Both the position numbers and the translations under genes were made by a program. The notes under the pieces were generated by a model that saw nothing but the letters and a program-made list of their open reading frames with translations, did not search any database and was not told the origin of the DNA. DNA of 23,214 nucleotides from Zarea fungicola. Its lineage: Eukaryota; Ascomycota; Sordariomycetes; Hypocreales; Cordycipitaceae. Location: the NCBI GenBank assembly GCA_900169235.1, contig FWCC01000563.1:1-23214 (forward strand). The letters run 5' to 3'. Positions 10,206 through 19,410 of this stretch are shown one piece after another; positions within the stretch are counted from its first letter, which is position 1, and every line of letters starts with the position of its first letter.

Positions 10206-10232
10206 GATTAACCAGATTAACGAGATTAACAA
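10206..10232. repeat. Three 9-bp spaced GATTAAC repeats
   Basis: GATTAAC occurs three times with exact 9-bp spacing (starting at 10206, 10215 and 10224), separated by two variable bases. It lies in the gene-free region. It could be a minisatellite seed or a phased binding-site array. Confidence 0.65.
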
Positions 10233-11185
10233 TACGACCCTGGTGATGGTGATACTGGTGTTCCGTCTTTGTTAACGCCTGGAAGACACTGCGTCAGTCC
10301 TAGAAGAGAATTCACAGAGTGCAGCTGAAATATTCATATTAAATCTCCAAGCAGTCTAATGGCCAGTTTAGCTCGCCATTACTCCCAACTCTCTACCGCA
10401 TTATCTAGGCTGCACACCATGCTGCCAACATCAGTCTTGGAGTTGTAGATCTCAGCCCTATATTCCCACTCGCATTTATCGGCGTGGGGCTTGATGGGTC
10501 ATGCATTGCACAGTAAACATTTTTACGACTACTGGTAACAAGATCCTGCCTCGTTTCCCCCTTTTCCTTCAACATTTTTATTCCCGGCATGGCCATCGAT
10601 GCAACTCATCCTCGACACGCTAATTCTGGAGGTCAACCCTCTAAGATTCCACTGGGTTACTTTATTGCCACGGTTCGAATCAGACGTGCTGCTAGATGCG
10701 AGTGCAAACCGTTGACAAACGTATCTCGCCAGTTCTGTTAGAGCTTGCGAGGATTCCCGGCTAAAATCTTTATTTGTGCTACGTTTCATAATTGACAAAA
10801 ACCAAAGACAGAAACAGTACTGCCATTTCAAAGTGCAATCCACCAGCCAGCCCGACCAGAGAGAGAATTCCAAACAGTTAAACGCGCTAAAAATTCGGCA
10901 GCGCCATACATCATCATATTCAGCTGCCTGTGCTACTTCCACTTGAACCGGGGTTCGCATCAACATTGTGGATGCACTTCACAGGTATACATCGCACTGA
11001 TACCTGTTACAGGCAGAAGACAGTGCAGTTTATCGCATTTCCAACCCTGAAACACAAAGCTGGTACCATTTGATTACGTAAAAGTCGAGTTTGCTGCATT
11101 CTCAAATGTGTAGTAGTCAAAAGTAAACCTGAACGCCATTCTCGTTGTCTTTCCTCGCCTGGGCTCGCTGTCACGCTTTCTTGGC

Positions 11186-11710
<525 letters not shown>

Positions 11711-13011
11711 ATTGGGCAAATTTTGCTCTGAAGTACAGATTTATGACTGGAAATGTAAATTTGCGGAGATGATGGAATGATAATCAGTCCAACGGCGCTG
11801 TTGTGGTTTGAAGAAGTTAAGTTCTAGGCAGCGGTAAGGCAGGAGACGGAGGAGATGAGGGGCGCGCGGCGGACAGTGACGACGCCGCAGTAGTCACAGA
11901 GAGTCAGAGGGCGGTGGCAGGCAGACAAGACGCTGAGGAAAGCGGCGCCAAAGTGGTGGAACCGCACTCAAACAGTCCAGGCACGAGGACGGATGGCGCG
12001 GGGAGTAGCCACGCTAACTGCATTCGGACACCCGTACCTCAGCTACTTACCTGTAAGCTACCTACCTACTTACTTATGAATCTCTACGGTCTGCCCAGCT
12101 GATGAGGTCAGCCTCCTGGATACAATCAGGCGCTACACTGCCAGCCGCGGCATTCTCACAGTCACATTATGGATTCACCAAAAACGCCTTTTTTTTTAAG
12201 AAAAAAAAAAACCATGAACCTAGAGAGCTACTGTATCACTGTCATGGTCACTTGCATTTGCCTGAGGCGGTGAACATGGCATATTTTACCCAACGAAACT
12301 CGCACTGTACGAACCCGGTAGCCAGCTTGTAGACGCTTTGTCCACCTCACAAGCGACGCAGAACGCGCTAGGTGGCATGTAGACTTAGTTTTAATGGAGA
12401 ATCTCTCGTTGATATTTAAATTTCTTGTGGATTTCACGTTGTTCTTTAGTAATGCCTATCGTGGTGAGTACTGTATTATAAACTAAGATGTTAGTTTTGG
12501 TGGCAAATCAGGTACCGTAATTACTTGTATGCTTGGGCTTGTCGACATGCAAAAGGTCTCCATTTGAATGTTTTTACATTCTTTTAGATTTTATGCACCT
12601 TTAATATGAGTTTCTTAAGAGACCTAGCTTTTGGATGAAGCTTTCATTTGTTATTAAGATTTGAGAATCCAGATTGAACAACGACTCACAGTGCGGGATA
12701 GTGCGGGAAGTCCGATGACTGTTACTGGAAGGGTGTAAAAGGTTGTGAGGTAGATAAACAGCCCCACCAGCCGCAGGTGAGAAGCTGCTGAGCTAGAGGT
12801 AGAACCACGCCATTGCTGGGAAATCAGTCCACGCGTGAGACAAGGACCGCGAACAGTGCATCTCAATTACATCCTTGCCAATTAAAAGTAGCAATCTACA
12901 AACCACTATACGCAGCTTAATAAGATAGGAAGAAGCCGCTCACGCCTGTCCTTCCACGAGCTGAGTGCTGCTGTTTGTGATCTAGCAACTGCATCTCCGA
13001 GCACTATTGCA
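11711..13011. promoter_or_regulatory. Divergent ATG8-HEM13 intergenic region
   Basis: 1.3 kb between divergent start codons. On the ATG8 side the minus strand has no ATG from 11711 to 12020, as expected for a long 5' leader. A full-consensus splice donor CAG|GTAAGT (minus strand, 12053-12045) could open a leader intron. The ACCTACC/TACTTAC cluster at 12035-12075 belongs to the dispersed ACCTA motif family. The HEM13 side (12400-13011) is AT-rich and featureless. No gene is supported; the open frames are short and unrecognised. Confidence 0.5.
12189..12211. repeat. Poly(T)-poly(A) inverted repeat
   Basis: Nine T (12189-12197), then AAG, then eleven A (12201-12211): a near-perfect palindrome of homopolymers in the ATG8-HEM13 intergenic region. 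A similar element lies at 15511-15532. Such poly(dA:dT) tracts usually exclude nucleosomes, so a promoter-opening role is plausible. Confidence 0.7.
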
Positions 13012-14297
13012 ATGGCGGTACGACGACAGGGCCAGCGTATGCTTTCATTGCTGCGTCAGCGCGCAACGGTCCCCTATAGGAGCCAATTCGGTGGCACGAG
13101 TAGAATGTTTTCCGACAACGCCAGCGCTACTCCTAAGCGGCCTGGAGCTCTGGCTTGGCTTGTCGCCGGTGCAATTGGGTTCACTCTTCCCATTGCCTAT
13201 CATATGTATGAATCGGTATGCTATAACCCCCACAAGCAGAAATTTGACCGGTAAGCTAACCTTCGCTTGAATAGAAGGCCCATGGTGGCCTGAAGCTCGA
13301 TGCTGCAACACTCTTCGAGATGGACAACCTAACGAAGCGACAAGGTCCTGTTGGTGATAACTCTCCTATGCGTCTACGAATGGAAAAATTTGTAAAAGAC
13401 CAACAACAGGAGATTATCAAGGCGATCGAGGAGATTGATGGCAAGAAGTTCTTCCAGGACAAGTGGGACAGAGATCATGGTAATGGTGGTGGTATTACTG
13501 CTGTTTTGCAGGACGGAAATGTTTTTGAGAAGGCCGGCGTTGCCGTCAGTATCATCTATGGCTCGCTTCCCAAGGCAGCCATAGAACGAATGCGCGCAGA
13601 CCACAAAAACCTGGCCACCAATGTCAACTCCCTCGACTTCTTCGTTGCCGGTCTCAGCCTTGTTTTCCACCCTAAGAACCCAATGGCGCCTACCGTGCAC
13701 TTGAACTATCGCTACTTCGAAACAGCGAACCCTGACGGAACATCCCAGGCATGGTGGTTCGGTGGTGGTAGCGATTTGACCCCGTCGTACCTGTTCGACG
13801 AAGATGCCATCCATTTCCACAAATCTCTCAAAGATGCCTGTGACTCTCACAGCAAGGATTACTACCCTCGCTTTAAAAAATGGTGCGACGAGTACTTCTA
13901 CAACAAGCATCGCAAGGAGAGCCGTGGAGTCGGAGGCATCTTCTTTGACGACTTGGACGGGTCGGAGCGCGATCAGGAAAATACCTTTGCTTTCATCCAA
14001 GACTGCCTCAAGTCATTCCTGCCCTCATATCTTCCTATATTGGAGAAGCGCAAGGACATGCCATTTACCGAGAAGGAGAAGGAGTGGCAGCAGATTCGCA
14101 GAGGACGCTACGTCGAATTCAATCTCGTGCACGACCGTGGCACGGCCTTTGGACTTCATACCCCTGGACCACGCGTGGAAAGTATTCTAATGAGCCTGCC
14201 GCGAACTGCAACATGGGGATATATGCATGTACCGGAGCCCGATAGCAGAGAACAGCGCCTCGTTGATGTCCTCCAGAAGCCCAAGGAATGGGTATAA
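13012..14297 (+). CDS. HEM13: Coproporphyrinogen III oxidase (oxygen-dependent)
   Basis: Converts coproporphyrinogen III to protoporphyrinogen IX by two oxidative decarboxylations in haem synthesis. Exons 13012-13215 and 13275-14297 give 408 aa; the 59-bp phase-0 intron has donor GTATGC, a GCTAAC branch and acceptor AATAG. The 24-bp GTAAGC...TAG stretch inside it is too short to be the intron. Residues 1-40 look like a mitochondrial presequence and residues about 46-65 form one membrane-type helix; the soluble yeast enzyme lacks both. The catalytic domain starts near residue 84 and carries [48 protein letters not shown] and [14 protein letters not shown], all intact and full length. The enzyme probably sits on the inner membrane facing the intermembrane space; this location is inferred. 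Confidence 0.95.
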
Positions 14298-14646
14298 TAA
14301 TCGGGACGTGTGCTCTGGCCATTTAAGACGCAGAGTTGGAGTAGTCAATGTATGAATATTTATGTATCATAAAAAAACCATGTTGCAAAGATAATAATTA
14401 TTCTTCATTCACATGGAACGAAATTTGCCACAGACTTGTTGGCGAGGTACGCCTGCAAACCAAGAATAAACGCTGCCCGCTCACGAGCCAGTGGAGACGT
14501 ACTGGAAGAAACAAACAGCGATCTCTACAGTTGGGAAACCCATCACCGGCATGCGGTTTCAACCTCGAGGCCAAAAAAAAGAAAGAAAGCAAATGGCACT
14601 ATAGAATGAGTTACAATTAAAAGGTTAACCAGGAGCCAGGCGCAAG
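14298..14646. other. Tandem intergenic region, HEM13 to SWIM gene
   Basis: 349 bp holding the HEM13 3' end and the promoter of the next gene. An A-rich AAAAAAAAAGAAAGAAAG-type tract at about 14573-14590 precedes the next start codon by about 60 bp. Nothing else stands out. Confidence 0.5.
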
Positions 14647-15420
14647 ATGCTAGGGAGGCTTCCATCCCAGCGCGAGCTGCTCACCAACATGGTTTTGGCA
14701 ATCTGCGAATTGCTCGGCGACGACAGCGTCCAGGGCGATGCCAATGCCACGGCGAGGATAATGGAAAGGCACTCCCCACCCGCCCAGGATACATGGGACT
14801 CACCTCAACGACGAAATTTGATTCTGACTCTTCACGTCATCTTTCCCGATCTGCTCCTCCCTGCACTCGATCTACTGGATAGGAACCTCGTGCAGCGCCT
14901 TGTGTTGGGTGGCAGGGCTCCCGAAAACAAAAGGGGAGCCCGCACCGAGGAAGGTTCTTCCTCGCTGCAAACACCGGATCTCGGATCTGGACGCTCTTCT
15001 GAAATTGGTGGCGACGGTATTATCTACACTGTCCGATCTCTTGCTACGACGCTGCCTCGGCGGGGCCTGGCTGGAACGGTGACGGCCAGAACACACCTCG
15101 TACATTTGCAGGCGTGGAATTGCTCGTGCGCTAGCTTTGCTGTTAATTCATACCCCGTCGTAGGAGAGCAAGAGACGTCAGAGGCGAAAGCGGAAGGCGG
15201 ATCAGATGATGGACATGGTATTTTGTTGAATGGATGGAAGTTTGGCGGGCTTAGTGCAACAGGAGGCCTTTTTGGCATTCAAGGTATTGAGAGTCTTCCG
15301 TGTTGCAAACATGTACTGGCGTGTCTTCTAGCTGACAATTGGGGAGATCTGCTCTCACCGCGCGTGGAAGACACCGTATGCACGAAGGAAGAGCTTGCTG
15401 GTATTATCGCAGGAATCTAG
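14647..15420 (+). CDS. SWIM zinc-finger protein, Shu2/Sws1/ZSWIM7-like
   Basis: Intronless, 257 aa. A C-x-C pair (Cys159, Cys161 in WNCSCASF) and a later C-x-H (Cys220, His222 in PCCKHVLACLL) form a SWIM zinc finger, here with 58 residues between the halves. An N-terminal helical region contains LTLHVIFPDLLLPALDLLD, and the linker is disordered and acidic apart from WKFGGLSA. Small single-SWIM proteins of this layout (yeast Shu2, fission yeast Sws1, human ZSWIM7) belong to the Shu complex, which supports Rad51 filaments in homologous recombination. Family membership rests on the zinc motif and helix pattern; the Shu role is inferred. The first in-frame Met is used. An alternative start at Met15 would shorten the helix. 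Convergent with RPN8, 208 bp apart. Confidence 0.85.
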   Translation: MLGRLPSQRELLTNMVLAICELLGDDSVQGDANATARIMERHSPPAQDTWDSPQRRNLILTLHVIFPDLLLPALDLLDRNLVQRLVLGGRAPENKRGARTEEGSSSLQTPDLGSGRSSEIGGDGIIYTVRSLATTLPRRGLAGTVTARTHLVHLQAWNCSCASFAVNSYPVVGEQETSEAKAEGGSDDGHGILLNGWKFGGLSATGGLFGIQGIESLPCCKHVLACLLADNWGDLLSPRVEDTVCTKEELAGIIAGI

Positions 15421-15628
15421 AGACTTCTCGAGTGATGGAGTGATTGGTTTTTCCTATCAAAAACCGCACTAGCTTATGCATTCAACCTCACTGTCGTTTA
15501 CCAGTGGGGGTTTTTTTTGTAAAAAAAAAAAATAGCTTAGTGTACAGTAATGCACCCTGATGCCTTGTCAAGCTGTAAGCTGGCATAACCGAGAGAGCGC
15601 TGACTTGGATGGGATCCTTCCCATAAAT
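15421..15628. other. Convergent spacer with poly(T)/poly(A) element
   Basis: 208 bp between convergent stop codons. It contains T8 (15511-15518), GT, A12 (15521-15532), an inverted homopolymer element that presents an A-rich tract to transcripts from either side. It may take part in bidirectional 3'-end formation; that is inference. Confidence 0.6.
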
Positions 15629-16797
15629 TTATTTCTTCTTGTCCTTCTTGTCCTTCTCTTTCTCCTTCTCACCGGACTCCTTGATTTCTGGGCTTGAATC
15701 AGGACCGCCGGTAGTCTTCTTGTCCTCCTTGCCATTGACCTCATCCTTCTTTGCATCCTTCTCCTCCTGTTGCTGGCGGTTTTGAATTTTGTTTTCTATC
15801 AAATCGTGGAATGCAGTGATGGCGCGGATCAAGCTGCTGAGATAAATTGTCATGAGCTGGTCGTTTGTCTTGACGCTCATGGCATGCGCGAGCTCGCTGC
15901 CGCTGGACTTGCCATCTGCTTCCGGGGTAGAGAGATTAGGCAGAAGGTTGAAAACATCTTGGAGGTTACCCAGGATTGCATGATTGACGGGAAGTTGGCC
16001 ATCGAGCACCTTTTGCAAATATATGCCAATATCGCGCAGGCGTAGATGAAGGCCCTGGAGAGATTGAAGTTGGTTTGTGATTCGGGTGGAAAGTGTTCCG
16101 ACGGCAACATCACGGATATCTCGTAGCAGATGCTCCACACCAATCTCTTCAGCCTCCTCTGCCTCAATTATAGACGGTGTATGGAAGAACGTTCGCGAGG
16201 TTGTGGTGCCGTCCTAGTTGTGAGTTAGCATCGCGTTGCTGCGCTCGGCCCAATTAGCAACATACGTCTTTGATCTCCTCGACGGCGAAGTAGGCATCGG
16301 TGGGGACGCCAGATTCCTTCGGCTGGACATCGATAATCACCAATAAAGGATTTGGCGTGTAGCGCTTGAAAAGTTCATTGATCTCCAAATCGGAAGCACG
16401 AAGTTTCGGGCCAGAGTGGTACCATCCTATCAGTTTCTCTCTTGCATTGATTTTCTTGAACATGTCGTTCATCGACTCGACGTAGTTGTGGTCGAGGAAC
16501 CACACTGATGGGTCTTTCTCATCTTCCTCAAAAGGCACTATGAAGATGACCATTAGTGTAAGTTGATTGATAAAACCTGCCAATATAATATCGGTCACAT
16601 CAGCACCTACCTGCGAAGCTGTTCGAGACTCTCACGTTTTTGCCGTCATTCTGACCGAGCAGTACTCCAACAACTCTCCGCTTGGCCTTGTTTTGGACTG
16701 TACGGTTATAATGATCAACAGCTGAAAGCAAGACAAGAGGTGCGACAGAGACGTTGCGCGTTACGAGAGACAGCGTCTCGGCGGTTGTGGTCGGCAT
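15629..16797 (-). CDS. RPN8: 26S proteasome regulatory subunit Rpn8 (PSMD7)
   Basis: MPN-domain subunit of the 19S lid; it pairs with the deubiquitinase Rpn11 and is itself non-catalytic. Exons on the minus strand: 16797-16611, 16537-16266 and 16213-15629, separated by introns of 73 and 52 bp (donors GTAGGT and GTATGT; GCTAAC branch in the second), giving 347 aa. Start MPTTTAETL is preferred over an in-frame ATG 15 codons upstream because fungal Rpn8 begins this way. The MPN domain (about 10-140) shows [37 protein letters not shown] and [17 protein letters not shown]. The catalytic HxH of active JAMM enzymes is absent, as expected for Rpn8. The C-terminal helices pack against Rpn11, and the last ~45 residues are Lys/Glu-rich and probably disordered. 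Confidence 0.96.
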
Positions 16798-17364
16798 CGT
16801 GGGTGTTTGCGCAGTAGGCGTCAGGCAAGTGATCTCGGTCAAGTCGTAGGTGGCGCGGATTAGAGCTGCAAAGGTGAGCCCGGTGAGTCAAACCCGAATA
16901 ATATGGCTACCGCAGTGGCTGTCTTGTTTGCAGTTGGCGATCAATGTGCTTGCGCCCGGTTCGTGAGTACTGGTCGTGATGTGAGGTAAGTTGTAGGCGA
17001 GAAGCTCATCAGCGGGTAAACCTATGTGGCAAGGGTGGTAGGCAGCTAGTGGATACGCACGTCTACGTTTGTCAACCATACTCCGTACTGTCGCTGGCAT
17101 CGCCGCTTTAAGACTCAATAAGATAAGCTCCACGTTCCCGCAGAAACGGAAGTGAGAAGAAAATCCATTCCCGTGGACATGCTTGACATGTTCAGATATA
17201 TGTTTCTTTTCATTTTTATTTTTAACTCCCTTGCATCTAAACCAAACATATCATGAGGTAACAAGTGCGTCAAGTCAAGCTATAGAAGCTGTTTTACAGC
17301 AATGTGTACTTGCCGCTTTAGTGTTCCTGTAGCCAGGACACAAGAAATACTACACATTAATAAA
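16798..17364. promoter_or_regulatory. RPN8 leader and promoter
   Basis: 567 bp between the RPN8 start and the end of the tandem GMC pseudogene. An ACTCCGTA motif lies at 17080-17087. An 81-codon minus-strand frame (17133-16888) shows no recognisable features and is not called. I could not verify the Rpn4-type proteasome element often found upstream of proteasome genes in yeasts. Confidence 0.45.
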
Positions 17365-19410
17365 TTAACTTGCCGTAGAGACCAGCCTCCACGTCTCCTT
17401 AATAAGATCAGCCGCTTTCTCACCAATGCCATATGCGGGCATCTGGGTATGGCCGCCGTGGAGAATCGGCATGATGCTAACATCGGCAACTCTCAGCCCT
17501 CTCACTCCCCTCACAAGAAGTTGATGGTCAACGGCTGCTCGATCATCTGATTTGCCACCCATACGGCATGTAACGGCGGCATGATAACCTATATATTTTC
17601 AGTTCAGGACAGCCGCCGAATTCGCCAAATTACTTACAAGTAGTTGCGCTCTCCTTGACATATGGCACCCAGTCTTGCCTGGTGGAGAGGCAGTGGTGCA
17701 TAGCCTGAGGTGGCCATGATCCTTTCACAATATTCTTTGTCCCAGCTCCTTGTGTAATAATCTCATTCCCGAAGCGACAGGCTTCGGCTAACACCTCTAC
17801 ATCCAGTGGGTCAGTCAAGTACTGGCAATCCACAGCAGGCGGCGAGACAGCATTTGTATCCTTGAGTATCACTGTCCTTCGCGACTTTGGAGAAAAAAGG
17901 TCTGCAATCATACAGAATGCATACTTTCTATCAGTTGGAAAATCTGCAAACTGCTTAGGGCCACCGTAGCACTCTGTTGTGAATAGTTCGATGTTGGGCT
18001 GCGAAGATGTAAGCCCCATCGGATCGCGGCCATGTTCTCTGGGCGCATTCTTCCAAAGATAAGAATCGCTTAAGCGGGAATCCAGTCGCGCAAATGCAAA
18101 GGCACCAAATGGAAACGTAGAGAGGAACCCCTTTTTTTCAGTCTGCTAAAGCTGGTACGTTTTGGCAAATGAATCTCCATGATAGACAAGGTGATCATTA
18201 GTTAAGCCAGGCTGCTCTGTTTCACAAAACATGAAAACGATCTGTAAAGCCATCAGTACCTTTCACAGCAACAGCATATGGCCTCTCAGTCAAGCTTACC
18301 AGATGATCCATTAGGTTCTTGCCGACACCAGGCAGATCCACCAAAGTCGGGATACCATATTTCTCGAGCTCCTTTTGGGCGCCGATTCCAGATCGGTTTA
18401 AGATGCCTGGACTGCAGTAGGCGCCGCCACTCACCACCACCTCTTTACTGGCTGCTACCTCAATAGTGCGGCCATCTTCCAAGTTTGCCTTGACGGCGAC
18501 AGCTCGGAGCTCCCCGTCGGAATCTCGAGCTAGAATTATCTTGTCAACAACTGTACTTGTTAAGATTGTAATATTTGTCTTCGTATTGTTCCTGGTAATG
18601 AAATCGGCACTAGTAGTTCTGACGCCATTCGTTACCGTTCGTGGCACATGGCCACAGCCATGGGGATTTTCGCCGTGTGAAAACATGTCCGCATCCAGGG
18701 CTAGTCCCTTGGACTCCATAGATTTGAGAATGAGTTCAGAAATGGGCGCTAGGTCATGTCGTTCGGTTCCCAGCTTTCCGTCATATCCATGAGATGCCAC
18801 TGATGCTTTGAACTGTAGTTTGCCGCGAAAGAACTCTGCCTTTTCCATGTCAGTATTTGTATACTAATGAGTGTGGCAAATGGTAAGTCATTAGTTGAAC
18901 CTTACTTTCCGCATATATGCAAAAAACTCTTCGCCCCCCCCCCCCAGCCTGGCATGCCCCAGTCGTCATAGTCTTGTTTTGACCCTCGGATGCAGAGTGT
19001 GCCATTACAACCTGAGCATCCACCAAGAAATTTCCCTCTGCTAGTTTTACTTGCCTATCATGTATAGCGGCACCAGGGGTGGCAATGATGTTCCAATCCG
19101 TATCACTGTCAAGGTTTTGCGACCATCTGTGTTCGTCAGTCAGATGTAGCTCAGATGCAACTTTGTATCGTGCTTTTGTTTACCATCCGACCATGTGAAC
19201 GTTTTCCAAATTTTCGTTATGCGGCCCAGCCTCGATTACAAGAACAGTAATATCTGGAGACTCTGCCAATCGTGCGGCTATCACACAGCCAGCTGTACCA
19301 CCTCTGCAATGCGTCATTTCTTGTACATCATTCAAGGTTGGTCGCTCAACTTACCCGCAAACGATAAAGTCATAAGACGAACTGACATTTTCATGCGATT
19401 GAGCAAACAT
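17365..19410 (-). pseudogene. Disrupted GMC-family FAD oxidoreductase
   Basis: Remnant of a glucose-methanol-choline flavoprotein of about 588 codons. Six exon pieces can be followed on the minus strand: 19410-19355, 19303-19184, 19126-18906, 18839-18300, 18241-17638 and 17588-17365, with standard GT-AG introns of 51, 57, 66, 58 and 49 bp. Surviving motifs are DFIVCGGGTAGC (FAD-binding), VLVIEAG, GCSGCNGTLCIRG, VVSGGAYCSP, LPGVGKNLMDHL, FPFGAFAFARLD and the C-terminal SIMPILHGGHTQMPAYGIGEK. Lesions: a TGA split across the second intron (19185, 19184, 19126), a one-base loss near 19022-19024, a C12 homopolymer at 18934-18945 in the wrong frame, and TAG at 18146-18148 where a Trp is expected. 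Two stops plus two frameshifts argue for true decay, although the homopolymer could be a sequencing error. The substrate is unknown. Confidence 0.85.
18934..18945. repeat. Poly(C)12 tract inside the GMC pseudogene
   Basis: Twelve C on the plus strand, read as G on the coding strand, between the MPGW and EEFFAY segments. Ten or thirteen bases would keep the frame; twelve does not. Length uncertainty is likely in any assembly. Confidence 0.8.

Larger units (their letters stand above)
8017..11185. other. 3.2-kb region without a credible gene
   Basis: The longest gene-poor stretch of the window, between the PRM1 start and the ATG8 stop. The first 400 bp are the PRM1 leader and core promoter, purine-rich on the plus strand. 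That part also contains a 118-codon minus-strand frame (8427-8071) with a hydrophobic N-terminus, treated as a by-product of the CT-rich leader. Other frames (8452-8664, 9127-9342, 9676-9948 on plus; 10966-10529 on minus) are short and show no domain, codon bias or plausible intron chain. Small repeats at 9316-9368, 9691-9714 and 10206-10232 are listed separately. A non-coding RNA or extended PRM1 control region cannot be excluded. Confidence 0.5.

Noticed and set aside
10670..10682. GGTTCGAATC, resembling a tRNA B box
   Set aside because: No A box at the right distance upstream and no cloverleaf pairing.
10529..10966. 145-codon minus-strand frame
   Set aside because: Rich in Trp, Cys, Ser and Arg without any pattern; no codon bias like the real genes and no homology recognised.
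13252..13274. GTAAGC...ATAG as a separate mini-intron in HEM13
   Set aside because: Only about 24 bp. The 59-bp intron starting at 13216 uses the GCTAAC in this stretch as its branch site and keeps frame.
13374..14000. 208-codon antisense frame across HEM13
   Set aside because: Mirror of the sense coding sequence, which is unambiguous.
18864..18905. 42-bp version of the third GMC intron (acceptor CATTAG)
   Set aside because: The acceptor at 18840 gives a 66-bp intron with a CTGAC branch site and joins MRK to AEFF, as in the family.
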